DNA of 64,000 bases from JAGWRI01 sp035700805 (GTDB lineage Bacteria > Gemmatimonadota > Gemmatimonadetes > Gemmatimonadales > Gemmatimonadaceae): positions 77,543 to 141,542 of the forward strand of contig DASSOG010000043.1 of NCBI GenBank assembly GCA_035700805.1, given 5' to 3'. The notes under the pieces are model-generated. The model was not told the origin of the DNA. It searched no databases and worked only from the letters and a program-made list of their open reading frames with translations. Positions 33,874 through 42,572 of this stretch are shown here, piece by piece (the stretch's first letter is position 1; each line of letters starts with the position of its first letter). The position numbers were made by a program, and so were the translations under genes.

Positions 33874-33891
33874 TCAACTTCAACCTGAATC

Positions 33892-35004
33892 TCAATCCAC
33901 CAGACGAAGGGGCATCACCAGGCAATTGTACTTGCCCTGGCCTTTCCAATTTTCCGGCTCCATCGTCGCGGCACGTTCCGGAGCCTTGAAAGTCATCTTC
34001 ACCTCTTCACTTGGCATGTACCTCAACATTTCCAACAGGTAGCTGGCATTGAACCCGATATCCAGCGGATCGCCGGTGTAGCGAACCGGTAACTCATCCT
34101 GAGCCTCACCGAGATCAGGGGTCTGCACACTGAAGCGCAGGATTCCTGCATTAAATGTCATGCGGATCCGGTGTGTCTGGTCTGACGCGATAACAGACAT
34201 CCGCCTAAGTGCACTTGTCAGCGCCACCTTATCCAGAATCGCGCTCTTGTCATTATCCCGCGGAATCACCTGATCATACGGCGGATACGGCCCTTCAATC
34301 AGGCGAGTATACACCGTGGTAAAAGGGGACTTGAACGCCAAATGGTTTTCCCCCCTTCCAATCTCCAGCTCTTCGTCCGCAGGAAAGAGACGACGAATCT
34401 GCTCGAGACCCTTCGGCGGGATAATAAAGTTAGCAACAGCCGCCTTGGGGGCCTTCACTGACATTTCCCGCTTTGCAAGACGATGTCCATTGGTGGCAAC
34501 CATGGCCATTGACTCGGGCTGAACTTCCCAAAGAACACCGTTGAGGATTGGTCGACTTTCCTCTGTTGAAACTGCAAACGCGGTGTGACCAATCAACTCC
34601 TGGAGCATCCCAGACTGGACATGCCACGTCTGGTTGAATTTGACAACCGGAAAGCTGGGAAACTCCTCCCTCGCCAGCCCGAGAATCTTGAAGTGCGCGC
34701 GACCACAGTCTAACACCAGACGTTGCTCACCAACCGAACTGAGTTTCACCGGCATGGGAGGGAGCTCTCGTGCAATTTCGAGAAGCTTCTTTGCTGGAAC
34801 CGTTATCGCACCAGGTTCCTCTAAGTCCGCCGGGACCTCTGTTGTAACCGCAATGTCCAGATCCGTCGCTGAAAAGGCTACTCCTTTATCCGTCGTCTCC
34901 ACCAAGAGATTACCCAGGACAGGAAGAGTACTTTTCGCCGGCACTGCAGCTCCAACGGCTGTTAGGCCTTCCTGCAGTTTCTCACGTGAAATGGAAAGTC
35001 GCAT
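33892..35004 (-). CDS. dnaN: DNA polymerase III beta sliding clamp
   Basis: 370 residues, the normal size for the three-domain clamp. It starts MRLSISREKLQEGLTAV and contains STLPVLGNLLVE, FSATDLDIAVTTEVPA, GEQRLVLDCGRAHFKI, EESRPILNGVLWE, the hydrophobic-pocket region and the terminal VMPLRLVD in place of the usual VMPMRL. ATG at 35004. It is the second gene of a dnaA-dnaN order with a 142-base gap that carries origin-like elements. Confidence 0.97.
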   Translation of the reverse strand: MRLSISREKLQEGLTAVGAAVPAKSTLPVLGNLLVETTDKGVAFSATDLDIAVTTEVPADLEEPGAITVPAKKLLEIARELPPMPVKLSSVGEQRLVLDCGRAHFKILGLAREEFPSFPVVKFNQTWHVQSGMLQELIGHTAFAVSTEESRPILNGVLWEVQPESMAMVATNGHRLAKREMSVKAPKAAVANFIIPPKGLEQIRRLFPADEELEIGRGENHLAFKSPFTTVYTRLIEGPYPPYDQVIPRDNDKSAILDKVALTSALRRMSVIASDQTHRIRMTFNAGILRFSVQTPDLGEAQDELPVRYTGDPLDIGFNASYLLEMLRYMPSEEVKMTFKAPERAATMEPENWKGQGKYNCLVMPLRLVD

Positions 35005-35059
35005 TGGGAGCGCTGTGTTGAAGGTGAACCGCGGTTGTTGGGAGCTTTGAATGATCGAG

Positions 35060-35149
35060 TAGTGCTAGTAGTAGGGGATACGAAGATGTTGTGGAAAGGT
35101 GTAACCTAGTGTTTTAGATGGTCTTACCCTTCCCGGATGATGTGAATCA
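35060..35149 (-). other. oriC: candidate replication-origin unwinding element in the dnaA-dnaN gap
   Basis: Read on the dnaA strand, the order is: a DnaA-box-like TGATTCACA (35149-35141, one mismatch to TTWTNCACA) at the dnaA stop, CTTTCCACA (35098-35090, one mismatch), a 15-base spacer ending CCC, then CTACTACTA-GCA-CTA (35074-35060). A DnaA box followed on the same strand by CTA-type triplets is the layout described for the bacterial basal unwinding system (DnaA-trios) in Bacillus. The box density is low, so whether this is the active origin is inference. Confidence 0.5.
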
Positions 35150-36568
35150 TTCAGGGAGAATTGTGGGTGCCTTGGATGATTCAGGTGATAAATGAAGACG
35201 AGCGAGGATCTCTGTATAACGATCCTGGAAGAGGGGGTTTGAAGCAAGGAGACTCTTTGCTCGAGTCAGACTGTGGATGACCGTTGAATGGTCACGGCCT
35301 CCGAATGCGGTACCGATCTCTGTCAGCTGAGAGTGGAGTGCGGTACGGGCGACGTACATGGCGATTTGGCGGGGGACAGTAAGGCTTTGAATGCGGGCTT
35401 TTGAACAAAGGCCTTCCACTGTAACACCCCAGGCGCTCGCGACCGCTCCCTGAATTTCAGCGATACTGTGTGCCGCGGGGGTTGTTGTAGCGCTGAGAGG
35501 TACGCCGTTACGAAGTGGCTGCAGGACCTGCCTGGCAAGAGACAAGTTGATTTCCTGGTGTTTAAGCGAAGCGTAGGCCAGGACCTTGATGATAGCACCC
35601 TCGAGTTCTCGAACACTGGAACTGCTGATCTCGGCTATGAATGCCTGAACGTCATCTGGAAAGGTGAGTTCCAGGTGGTCAAGTTCAGCTTTATGCCGAA
35701 GGATGGCGATACGATGTTCAATATCCGGGGGCTCGATGTCAGCGACCATCCCCCATTGAAAGCGGCTGACCAGACGGGCTTCCAGACCGCCAATTTCCCC
35801 AGGCGGCCTGTCGCTCGTGAGGATGATCTGGCGTCCAGCTTCATAGAGAGCATTGAACGTGTGGAAGAATTCTTCCTGCGTGCCCTCTTTTCCCTTCAGG
35901 AAATGAATGTCGTCTATGAGAAGGAGATCAGTTTCTCGGAAACGTCGACGAAACTCTGCATTTCGACGGTTCTGAATTGAGGCGACCATCTCGTTTGTGA
36001 ATTGTTCGGTACTAAGGTACGTAACTCGCAGTTCAGGGTGTTCCGTAAACACCGCATGAGCGACGGCCTGCATGAGGTGGGTTTTCCCCAGACCCGTGCG
36101 ACCATAGATGAACAGCGGGTTGTAAACCTTACCAGGTGCCTGTGCGACCGCGTGTGCCGCAGCTGCGGCGAGCTCATTGGATTTACCGATGACAAAATGC
36201 TCGAACGTGTAGCGATCGTTTAGTGGTGGTGCATTACTGTTGCCGGTCTGTTGCTTTTGTGTTGTTGGTTTCTCGCCGGTAAACAGATCCATCTGCGGTC
36301 GCCGTTGGCGCTCGGTGTCAACCGTGAACTGGAGCACCACGGGGTGGCCGACTGCGATCGGGGCAAATGACGCGAGGAGCTCTCCGTATTTTGATTCCGT
36401 CCACTCGCGGGAAAACTGGTCAGGGACGCTGACTGTGAGGGTTGGGTCTTCCCACCGCACGGGGGCAATCGGCTCGAGCCAGGTACGCATGGCGTCGTCC
36501 TGGACGGCCCCACGTGCCTGGGTGAGGAGGCGAGACCAGATTTCTTCGGCCTGCAGGGGTGATGTCAT
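35147..36568 (-). CDS. dnaA: chromosomal replication initiator
   Basis: A 473-residue AAA+ initiator. Domain I about 1-90 (EEIWSRLLTQ, VRWEDPTLTVSVP); a short linker; then NRYTFE-like DRYTFEHFVIGKSNELA, Walker A GRTGLGKTHLMQA, Walker B LLIDDIHFLKGKEGTQEEFFHTF, sensor 1 ILTSDRPP, arginine-finger LVSRFQWG; and domain IV with VPRQIAMYVAR and the DNA-reading GGRDHSTVIHS. The ATG at 36568 is overlapped by a perfect DnaA-box 9-mer, hinting at autoregulation. Divergent from rpmH, the standard rpmH-dnaA-dnaN order near bacterial origins. Confidence 0.98.
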   Translation of the reverse strand: MTSPLQAEEIWSRLLTQARGAVQDDAMRTWLEPIAPVRWEDPTLTVSVPDQFSREWTESKYGELLASFAPIAVGHPVVLQFTVDTERQRRPQMDLFTGEKPTTQKQQTGNSNAPPLNDRYTFEHFVIGKSNELAAAAAHAVAQAPGKVYNPLFIYGRTGLGKTHLMQAVAHAVFTEHPELRVTYLSTEQFTNEMVASIQNRRNAEFRRRFRETDLLLIDDIHFLKGKEGTQEEFFHTFNALYEAGRQIILTSDRPPGEIGGLEARLVSRFQWGMVADIEPPDIEHRIAILRHKAELDHLELTFPDDVQAFIAEISSSSVRELEGAIIKVLAYASLKHQEINLSLARQVLQPLRNGVPLSATTTPAAHSIAEIQGAVASAWGVTVEGLCSKARIQSLTVPRQIAMYVARTALHSQLTEIGTAFGGRDHSTVIHSLTRAKSLLASNPLFQDRYTEILARLHLSPESSKAPTILPE

Positions 36569-36576
36569 GTGGAAAA
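36568..36576 (-). promoter_or_regulatory. DnaA box overlapping the dnaA start codon
   Basis: TTTTCCACA on the dnaA coding strand fits TTWTNCACA without mismatch; its last A is the first base of the dnaA ATG. DnaA bound here would cover the translation start region and probably the transcription start. I see no other perfect box in the 178-base dnaA-rpmH gap. Confidence 0.6.
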
Positions 36577-36669
36577 CTTTGCGGAGAGCCCAAGCTACGC
36601 CTGCGAGGGGATGAAGGCAACGGCCACTCCGAGGGCAGTCCGAAACCCGTTACCAAACCGACCGAATCC

Positions 36670-36698
36670 TTGACCTATCTTCAAGAGCACGTTAAGCT
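36670..36698 (+). promoter_or_regulatory. sigma-70-type promoter for the rpmH operon
   Basis: TTGACC at 36670-36675, a 17-base spacer and TAAGCT at 36693-36698, with about 48 bases to the rpmH ATG. It would drive rpmH-rnpA-yidD-yidC-mnmE, which are tightly spaced. Confidence 0.55.
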
Positions 36699-36746
36699 TG
36701 CAGGTCTCTGTTCGAGTGATAACGCTAGATCAGTCTGGAGCTTGAA

Positions 36747-36911
36747 ATGGGTAAGCCGACGTACCGTCCGCGGAACACACGACGGATCAAGAAGCACGGG
36801 TTCCGTGCGCGGATGGAAACGAAGTGGGGCCGAGAGGTCCTGAGCCAGCGGAGAAAGAAGGGCCGGAAGCGGCTGACCGTGAGGCTTCCGAGCAAGTACG
36901 CTGGTGCTTAG
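36747..36911 (+). CDS. rpmH: 50S ribosomal protein L34
   Basis: A 54-residue, strongly basic ribosomal protein. GKPTYRPRNTRRIKKHGFRAR is the L34 start, and the end VLSQRRKKGRKRLTV is typical. GGAG lies seven bases before the ATG. A short C-terminal extension (RLPSKYAGA) follows the usual end. The rnpA start codon follows its stop directly. Confidence 0.97.
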   Translation: MGKPTYRPRNTRRIKKHGFRARMETKWGREVLSQRRKKGRKRLTVRLPSKYAGA

Positions 36912-37274
36912 GTGAGTGCCGGGTATCCGCGCCAGGCGCGGATTACTCAGCGCGCTGAATTTGAGAGAGTAGCTCGACTGGGGAAGCGACTTCGCACGTC
37001 GGATCTCGACGCGCACTGCGTTGCTTCCCCGCTTTCTTTCCCGCGGGTTGGGCTGGTGGTGCCGCTCCACAGGCAAACCGTGGTGGCGCGCAATCGCCTG
37101 AAGCGACGACTACGCAGCCTGGTACGACTGGAACTACTGCCCATCGGGGTTGGGGTGGACGTCGTGCTTCGGTGCCGGCCATCAGCGTATACGCGCACGT
37201 ACGACGCCCTCCGAGAGCAGGTCTTGCTGGTTGTGAAGCAGATAATTGCGCTGTTCCGTACAGGAGCCGGATGA
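36912..37274 (+). CDS. rnpA: ribonuclease P protein component
   Basis: A 120-residue basic protein that binds RNase P RNA and pre-tRNA leader. The RNR-type signature is ARNRLKRRLRSLVR; upstream ITQRAEFERVARLGKR and VGLVVPLHRQ fit the fold. The GTG at 36912 follows the rpmH stop without a gap. Its TGA overlaps the yidD ATG (ATGA). The RNA partner is rnpB at 33.5 kb. Confidence 0.93.
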   Translation: MSAGYPRQARITQRAEFERVARLGKRLRTSDLDAHCVASPLSFPRVGLVVPLHRQTVVARNRLKRRLRSLVRLELLPIGVGVDVVLRCRPSAYTRTYDALREQVLLVVKQIIALFRTGAG

Positions 37275-37483
37275 TGAAGTCCTTTCTGGTAGGCGTGGTG
37301 CGGGTCTACCAGCTGTGGGTTGGACCGCTCCTTCCCTCCTCGTGCCGCTACTACCCGAGTTGTTCGGCATACGCCGTGGAGGCGCTTGAAAAGCACGGAG
37401 CGGTGAGGGGCAGTTGGATGGCCATCCGGCGCATTGCTCGATGTCACCCATTCCATCGCGGTGGCTACGACCCGGTTCCCTAA
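37271..37483 (+). CDS. yidD: membrane protein insertion efficiency factor
   Basis: A 70-residue YidD-family protein, almost one domain: VRVYQLWVGPLLPSSCRYYPSCSAYAVEALEKHG and the end RCHPFHRGGYDPVP are hallmark. The conserved cysteines are at the CRYYPSC and RCHPF positions. ATG at 37271 overlaps the rnpA stop by four bases and has AGGAG upstream; a second ATG follows directly. It assists YidC, encoded next. Confidence 0.95.
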   Translation: MMKSFLVGVVRVYQLWVGPLLPSSCRYYPSCSAYAVEALEKHGAVRGSWMAIRRIARCHPFHRGGYDPVP

Positions 37484-37501
37484 CACAGCGGTCTTCCTTT
37501 C

Positions 37502-39244
37502 ATGGATCGTCGTCTTTTCCTGGCTGTAATCCTGACCGTGATCGTCATTGTGATCACGCCCATCCTGTTTCCCAGCACGCCGCTTCCAGTTCCCGGTGAC
37601 TCAGCCCGGGCGGACACCGGGATCGTTGCGGGTAGCGCTGCTGGCAATGCAGCCGTTACCAGTAGACCGGAGACAACTCGCAGCCTCGGGACAGCCTCCC
37701 TGGTGCATCCGGTGGAAGCCGGCGGTCGCTCAGCAACGGCGTATGAGGTCCGGGATTCCGTCGGGGTGAGCGGGAACCACATGACCGTGTGGTATGGAGC
37801 CAGTGGAGCGGTGCCCCTCCGTGTGGCCCTGCATGATTACGGATCGCGCGGCGGTGACAAAGCCACGGCTCCGGTGATCCTGACATCAGGGCCACGCCAG
37901 CCGCTGCTGCAGTATGCCCTGGCGCTGCCGGACACGACGGTGGAGCTGGTGAATCAGGTGTTCACGCACCCGGAGCGCGATACCGCACGCACAAGCAGTG
38001 TTTCCTACTCCGCGGTGGTGGGGAAGCATGACGTACGGGTTGCCTATTCGGATCCCACGACAGATGCTGACCGCTACCTGGTGCACGTTGTCGTGGAGGT
38101 TTCGAACGCGCCGAACGGATCTGCCATGTCCATCCAGTTGCCGCGGACGCTCGTGTCTGCCGAACCGGATACCGTGGACGACATCCGACATCTGGCGTTT
38201 GCGTATTTCGTAAAGGGCGACAAGGTCCGGAATGTGGAATTTGGCAAGCTGGACTCGGGTGAAACCAAGGCCGTGGCAGGGCCCATGGAATGGGCAGGAG
38301 TGCGGAACAAGTACTTCCTGGTGGCGGTAATTTCGCCGGACACGACCATCGCCAGTGCGTCGTTTGTGGGAGCACCACGCGTTGAAAAGCTGGCCCCGGA
38401 TGCGTCGGGGGCATTGAGCATCCCCCTCAACGACGGGCGAGCTGAATTCGACCTCTATCTTGGCCCGCAGGAGTACGAACGCCTGCGCAGCCTAGGCTAC
38501 CAGCTTTCGGAAGTGAACCAGTATGCGAGCTGGTTGCACGCCGTAGTCCAGCCGTTTGCCGCCATTGTCACGCGCGTGCTGTTGTGGATGAAGCACGTAT
38601 CCGGCCTGAGCTACGGCTGGGTCATCATCATCTTCGGAGTGGCCGTGCGATTGCTGCTCTGGCCGCTGAACCAGAGTGCGATGCGGTCGAGCATCCGGAT
38701 GCAGCGCATCCAGCCCCAGCTCTCCGAGGTGCAGAAGAAGTACAAGGGTGATCCGAAAAAGCAGCAAGAGATGTTGATGAAGATCTATCAATCACACGGC
38801 ATGACGCCATTCAGTCCGATGATGGGCTGCCTGCCGATGCTGCTGCCCATGCCTATCCTTTTTGCGTTGTACTTCGTGTTCCTGAATACCATTGAATTCC
38901 GGGGGGTACCGTTCCTCTGGATGCACGACATCTCGGCCATGGACCCCTATTACATCACGCCGCTGGTGATGGGCATCTCGATGTTCGCGCTCTCGTGGAT
39001 CGGGTTGCGTGGAACGCCGCCCAGCGCACAGACGCGCATGATGAGCTACATGATGCCCGTCGTGATGACGTTCATGTTCCTGCGCTTTGCCGCGGGGCTG
39101 AACCTGTACTACGCGGTACAGAACCTGGCGGCGCTTCCGCAGCAGTGGCTGTTGTCCAAGGAACGGGCGATTGCCAATCCCCAGAACAGCGCCGGGAGTG
39201 GGGGAGGTAGTAGTGGAAAATCCAGGAGCTCCGGGCGAGGATGA
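37502..39244 (+). CDS. yidC: membrane protein insertase YidC
   Basis: A 580-residue Gram-negative-type insertase. TM1 is RRLFLAVILTVIVIVITPIL; a large periplasmic beta domain (about 60-340) follows; the conserved five-TM core begins near YGWVIIIFGVAVRLLLWPL, with the groove arginine in QSAMRSSIRMQRIQPQL, the coiled hairpin KYKGDPKKQQEMLMKIY, MMGCLPMLLPMPILFALYFV and LYYAVQNLAALPQQWLL. The C-terminus is Gly/Ser-rich and basic. It inserts inner-membrane proteins alone or with Sec. The frame overlaps only the upstream non-coding extension of mnmE. Confidence 0.97.
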   Translation: MDRRLFLAVILTVIVIVITPILFPSTPLPVPGDSARADTGIVAGSAAGNAAVTSRPETTRSLGTASLVHPVEAGGRSATAYEVRDSVGVSGNHMTVWYGASGAVPLRVALHDYGSRGGDKATAPVILTSGPRQPLLQYALALPDTTVELVNQVFTHPERDTARTSSVSYSAVVGKHDVRVAYSDPTTDADRYLVHVVVEVSNAPNGSAMSIQLPRTLVSAEPDTVDDIRHLAFAYFVKGDKVRNVEFGKLDSGETKAVAGPMEWAGVRNKYFLVAVISPDTTIASASFVGAPRVEKLAPDASGALSIPLNDGRAEFDLYLGPQEYERLRSLGYQLSEVNQYASWLHAVVQPFAAIVTRVLLWMKHVSGLSYGWVIIIFGVAVRLLLWPLNQSAMRSSIRMQRIQPQLSEVQKKYKGDPKKQQEMLMKIYQSHGMTPFSPMMGCLPMLLPMPILFALYFVFLNTIEFRGVPFLWMHDISAMDPYYITPLVMGISMFALSWIGLRGTPPSAQTRMMSYMMPVVMTFMFLRFAAGLNLYYAVQNLAALPQQWLLSKERAIANPQNSAGSGGGSSGKSRSSGRG

Positions 39245-39269
39245 CCCTGGTCATGGGTACGCGGTCGGC

Positions 39270-40634
39270 ATGATCTCACCGCGGCCCGGGCGCGGGACGA
39301 TCGTGGCCGTAGCCAGCGCGCCAGGGATCGGTGCGCTCGCGGTCATCCGGCTGTCGGGGCCGCAGTCAGTCGAGCTGCTGGCGGGGTTGATCGGCGGGAC
39401 GGCGCACGTGCCTCCGGTGCGCCATCTGACACTTCGCCGGCTGAGATCACCCGATGGCGATCCGCTGGATGAAGCGCTGGTTGTGCGCTTTGAAGCGCCA
39501 CACTCCTACACCGGGGAGGACGCCGTTGAGATCACCTGCCATGGCGGTTGGGTGACTTCGACGCGGATTGTGGCGGCGCTGGTGGAACTCGGCGCGGCAC
39601 CCGCGGAACCAGGCGAGTTCACGCGACGAGCACTGCTGAATGGCCGCATGGACCTGTTGCAGGCGGAAGCCGTCAACGACCTGATTCGGGCGGAATCGAG
39701 CGCCGGAGCGCAGCAGGCCCTGCGACAATTGGACGGCGGGCTCTCAGCCCGGATTGCCACCCTGCGCGACCAACTGTTGAGTCTGGAAGCGTTGATTGCA
39801 TACGACCTGGACTTCCCGGAGGAAGACGACGGGCCGGTTACTGAATCCAGGGTGCGTGCCGCTGTTGACGGGATTCTCGGGACGATCGACGCGCTCATTG
39901 CCTCGTCGCCCGCCGGTGAACTGGTGCGCAACGGAGCCGTGGTCGCCATCGTCGGACCACCGAACGTGGGCAAGTCATCCCTGTTCAACGCCTTGCTGGG
40001 CCGGAAGCGCGCGCTGGTTACGGACCTACCCGGCACGACACGGGATGCTCTGGAGGCGGTGCTGGACGTGCTACCGGTGCCACTTCGGTTGGTGGATACC
40101 GCCGGCCTGCGGGAAGCGGCGGACGAAGTCGAGCGTCTGGGGGTGGAGGTAAGCCGGGATTTCCTCCGGAACGCCAGCGTGGTCCTGGCATGCGGGGACA
40201 CTCCCGAAACCCTGCAGGCGGCTCAGGAAATGGCGCGCGCCGACGCAAGCGGACTGGTCCTGGCGGTGCGGACGAAATTGGATCTGGCCGGGAAAAGCTG
40301 GCGCGCACCCGACGATGTCGTCGGGGTGAGCGCGAAGGACGGATCCGGGTTGGACGCGCTTGTCCAGCGCGTTTCGACAGCGGTGGCTCGGGAGATCCGT
40401 CTTCCAGATCCAGATACGCCGAGGGTGACGCGCGCACGGCACCGGGAGGTGCTGACACGCGCGCGCGAGGAATTGATCGCGTTTCGTGCCGCACGTGAAG
40501 AGGGGGTGATTCCCCCGACCGTGATCGCCGTTCACCTGCGGGAGGCGCTGCACATCCTGGAGGAGCTGGTTGGCGCGGTGGATATCGACGAGATCCTGGG
40601 GCGCGTGTTCAGCTCATTCTGCGTCGGGAAGTAG
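39270..40634 (+). CDS. mnmE: tRNA modification GTPase MnmE
   Basis: A 454-residue partner of MnmG. N-terminal folate-binding domain: TIVAVASAPGIGALAVIRLSG, SYTGEDAVEITCHGG, GEFTRRALLNGRMDLLQAEAV. G domain: P-loop GPPNVGKSSLFNALLGR, DLPGTTRD (G2), VDTAGLRE (G3) and RTKLDLAGKS (NKxD degenerate to TKLD); C-terminal catalytic cysteine in SSFCVGK. ATG at 39270 matches the family start; a longer frame from 39171 overlaps yidC. Last gene of the rpmH operon; a GTAGC/GCTAC inverted repeat covers its stop. Confidence 0.96.
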   Translation: MISPRPGRGTIVAVASAPGIGALAVIRLSGPQSVELLAGLIGGTAHVPPVRHLTLRRLRSPDGDPLDEALVVRFEAPHSYTGEDAVEITCHGGWVTSTRIVAALVELGAAPAEPGEFTRRALLNGRMDLLQAEAVNDLIRAESSAGAQQALRQLDGGLSARIATLRDQLLSLEALIAYDLDFPEEDDGPVTESRVRAAVDGILGTIDALIASSPAGELVRNGAVVAIVGPPNVGKSSLFNALLGRKRALVTDLPGTTRDALEAVLDVLPVPLRLVDTAGLREAADEVERLGVEVSRDFLRNASVVLACGDTPETLQAAQEMARADASGLVLAVRTKLDLAGKSWRAPDDVVGVSAKDGSGLDALVQRVSTAVAREIRLPDPDTPRVTRARHREVLTRAREELIAFRAAREEGVIPPTVIAVHLREALHILEELVGAVDIDEILGRVFSSFCVGK

Positions 40635-40640
40635 CGCCGG

Positions 40641-40841
40641 CTACGATGGCTGGTCCGGAGGACGAACAGCCTGCTCCCAGATCTCTCCGGCCAGCCATTC
40701 CATGCGCTCGTGTGCGTAATCCAGTTCGGCGGGGGAGAACTGTTCCGAGCCATGCGACAGGCGGCGGGCGAGCGTGATCATTTCGTCCAGCAGCTCGCGG
40801 AGGGGCTGGTTACGACGACGTTCGGTGGAATCGGGGGACAT
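40641..40841 (-). CDS. small hypothetical protein, 66 residues
   Basis: Not recognised. A charged helical protein: NQPLRELLDEMITLARRLS, then SPAELDYAHERMEWLAGEIWEQ. No membrane or signal segment and no cysteine. ATG at 40841 lies 19 bases after the stop of the metallopeptidase gene on the same strand, which suggests co-transcription; the frame also opens further to 40955 inside that gene. The helical heptad-like pattern would suit a small protein-binding adaptor. Confidence 0.6.
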   Translation of the reverse strand: MSPDSTERRRNQPLRELLDEMITLARRLSHGSEQFSPAELDYAHERMEWLAGEIWEQAVRPPDQPS

Positions 40842-40860
40842 CGGGGTTACCGCCGCGAGC

Positions 40861-41799
40861 TCAGGACGCCGTAGCGGCGGCTCGGCTGGACAAGCCAAGA
40901 ATTTCAGTAGCGGTGGCGCGAAGCGCCCAGGGCAGCCCCCGCGCCTCGACGGCACCGGCGACCAGGCGCGCGCCGAGGTAATAGCCGGAACGTTCCGGCA
41001 GCACGTGATGGCCTGCCAGACGCGCGTCGTCGCTCATGCCGTCTGAGAGGTATCGCAACCGGAGTCCAAGGGCCGCGCGATCGAAATCCGCCTCGATAGC
41101 CTGCAGGATCACGGGTTCCATTTCGCGCATGCGTGCGTACTGGCGTCGCACGTACCCGAAGTACTCCCACACCGCGTGTCCCGGACTCACGAGTTGTGAC
41201 GCGTGCACCGCCAGGCCCTCGTTGACTACCAGTTCCCGCAGGGGTACGGCGCGGGCGGTGTCCCAGTACGAGTAGTAACCCTGTTCCGCGACCACGTGGT
41301 GCAGCTCGGCGTGGCTGGCGGGTGAGGTGTAGCGAACGACGTGGGCCACCTCGTGTGCCAGCCAGAGCGGCACTAGTTCCGGGTCGAGCCCGAGCCCGAA
41401 CGTATCGCGGTTCGTGACGCCGGTGAAGTGTTCAAGGCATACAAAGGCCACGCCGCGCCCGTCAACGACCAGCTCGCCGGCGTTGGGCCCACCCACGCCC
41501 ACCATGAGCACGACATCGAAATCCATGTCGGCCTGGAACGCACGGGCACACCGCTCTTCCACCTGCCGTGCCAGGGTCACGATATCCGTGCGCTCCAGCA
41601 TGGAGCGCAGGTCGGTGCGGTCTGCATTGACGGCACCCCGCACGACGTCGAGGAAGCCCGGGCCTTCCGGGGGAATTACGTAGTTGTTCCAGTACGCGTC
41701 GAGAATTCGACGGTGGGTGGCGAGATAGCGCTGGTAGGCCGAGAGAGGGTCCGTGCTGTCGAGGACTGCGAAGAAATCTGGCAGCAGGTTAATGAGCAT
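40861..41799 (-). CDS. predicted zinc metallopeptidase (HExxH, DUF2268-like)
   Basis: A 312-residue protein with a gluzincin-like arrangement: HEVAH in PLWLAHEVAHVVRYTS supplies two zinc histidines and the catalytic Glu, and the third ligand is probably the Glu of VVNEGLAVHASQ about 45 residues later. FDVVLMVGVGGPNAGELVV and FVCLEHFTG precede it. DUF2268-type 'predicted Zn-dependent proteases' have this order; I cannot name a substrate. No signal peptide. ATG at 41799 is chosen; the frame is open to a TTG at 41901, three bases from the upp stop. It is downstream of upp. Confidence 0.78.
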   Translation of the reverse strand: MLINLLPDFFAVLDSTDPLSAYQRYLATHRRILDAYWNNYVIPPEGPGFLDVVRGAVNADRTDLRSMLERTDIVTLARQVEERCARAFQADMDFDVVLMVGVGGPNAGELVVDGRGVAFVCLEHFTGVTNRDTFGLGLDPELVPLWLAHEVAHVVRYTSPASHAELHHVVAEQGYYSYWDTARAVPLRELVVNEGLAVHASQLVSPGHAVWEYFGYVRRQYARMREMEPVILQAIEADFDRAALGLRLRYLSDGMSDDARLAGHHVLPERSGYYLGARLVAGAVEARGLPWALRATATEILGLSSRAAATAS

Positions 41800-41904
41800 T
41801 CGGCCGGGCTGAGAAAGGCGGCGCCAGGAACTCGCGGACGCGGAATCATACAGGACCGACCGAACTCGAACAAGAGTGGCGTTCGGTGTCCGGTGCAACA
41901 AAGG

Positions 41905-42552
41905 TCATCGCGTGCCGAACAGACGATCACCTGCATCGCCAAGACCAGGGAGGATATAGCCCTGTGCGTTCAACTCACGGTCAAGCGCCGCACAGAACAC
42001 CAGGACGTCCGGATGTGCCGCGGCGAGCCGGCGTACGCCGGCGGGCGCAGCTACCAGGCAGAGGAACCGGATGCGTTCCACGCCCGCCTGCTTGAGTGAA
42101 GTGATGGCAGCCGCGGCACTTCCTCCCGTGGCGAGCATCGGGTCGAGCACAAAGAAATCGCGCTCCGCGGCGTCGCTGGGCACCTTGAAGTAGTAGTCCA
42201 CTGGCTCGAGAGTGTCGTGATCGCGATACAGACCGACGTGACCGACGCGAGCTGACGGGACAAGTCGGCAGATGCCCTCCACCATTCCCAGGCCAGCCCG
42301 GAGGATGGGGACCAAGGTGAGCTTCTTGCCGGCAACCTGATGTCCCATTGCTGATTCGAGCGGTGTGTCCACCGGCACCGGCTCCAGCGTGAGATCGCTC
42401 GTGGCTTCGTACGCCATGAGGGTGGCGATCTCGTCCACGAGCTCCTTGAAGATCTTGGTGGGGGTCGTCCGACTGCGCAGGAGGGTGAGCTTGTGCTGCA
42501 CGAGCGGGTGGTCCACCACGCGCAGGGTGGGGAAGTCCGGGATGGTGTGCAT
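41905..42552 (-). CDS. upp: uracil phosphoribosyltransferase
   Basis: A 215-residue salvage enzyme making UMP from uracil and PRPP. VVDHPLVQHKLTLLRSRTTP is the Upp N-terminus; VPILRAGLGMVEGI, the PRPP loop VLDPMLATGGSAAAAI and the uracil-binding GYILPGLGDAGDRLFGT end are diagnostic. ATG at 42552 is 27 bases from the divergent start of a small plus-strand gene, so their promoters must overlap. Two genes (metallopeptidase and a 66-residue protein) follow on the strand. Confidence 0.97.
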   Translation of the reverse strand: MHTIPDFPTLRVVDHPLVQHKLTLLRSRTTPTKIFKELVDEIATLMAYEATSDLTLEPVPVDTPLESAMGHQVAGKKLTLVPILRAGLGMVEGICRLVPSARVGHVGLYRDHDTLEPVDYYFKVPSDAAERDFFVLDPMLATGGSAAAAITSLKQAGVERIRFLCLVAAPAGVRRLAAAHPDVLVFCAALDRELNAQGYILPGLGDAGDRLFGTR

Positions 42553-42566
42553 GGCGCAGAAGGTAC

Positions 42567-42572
42567 TAAGTT
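42567..42572 (+). promoter_or_regulatory. -10-like hexamer seven bases before an ATG
   Basis: TAAGTT at 42567-42572 is followed by CGCAGCC and the ATG at 42580. The mRNA would have almost no leader. There is no ribosome-binding site, and only 27 bases separate this ATG from the upp start. Confidence 0.35.

Noticed and set aside
34976..34994. CACGTG core with TTTCT/AAATG flanks inside dnaN
   Set aside because: Four mismatches to the parS consensus and within a conserved coding stretch.
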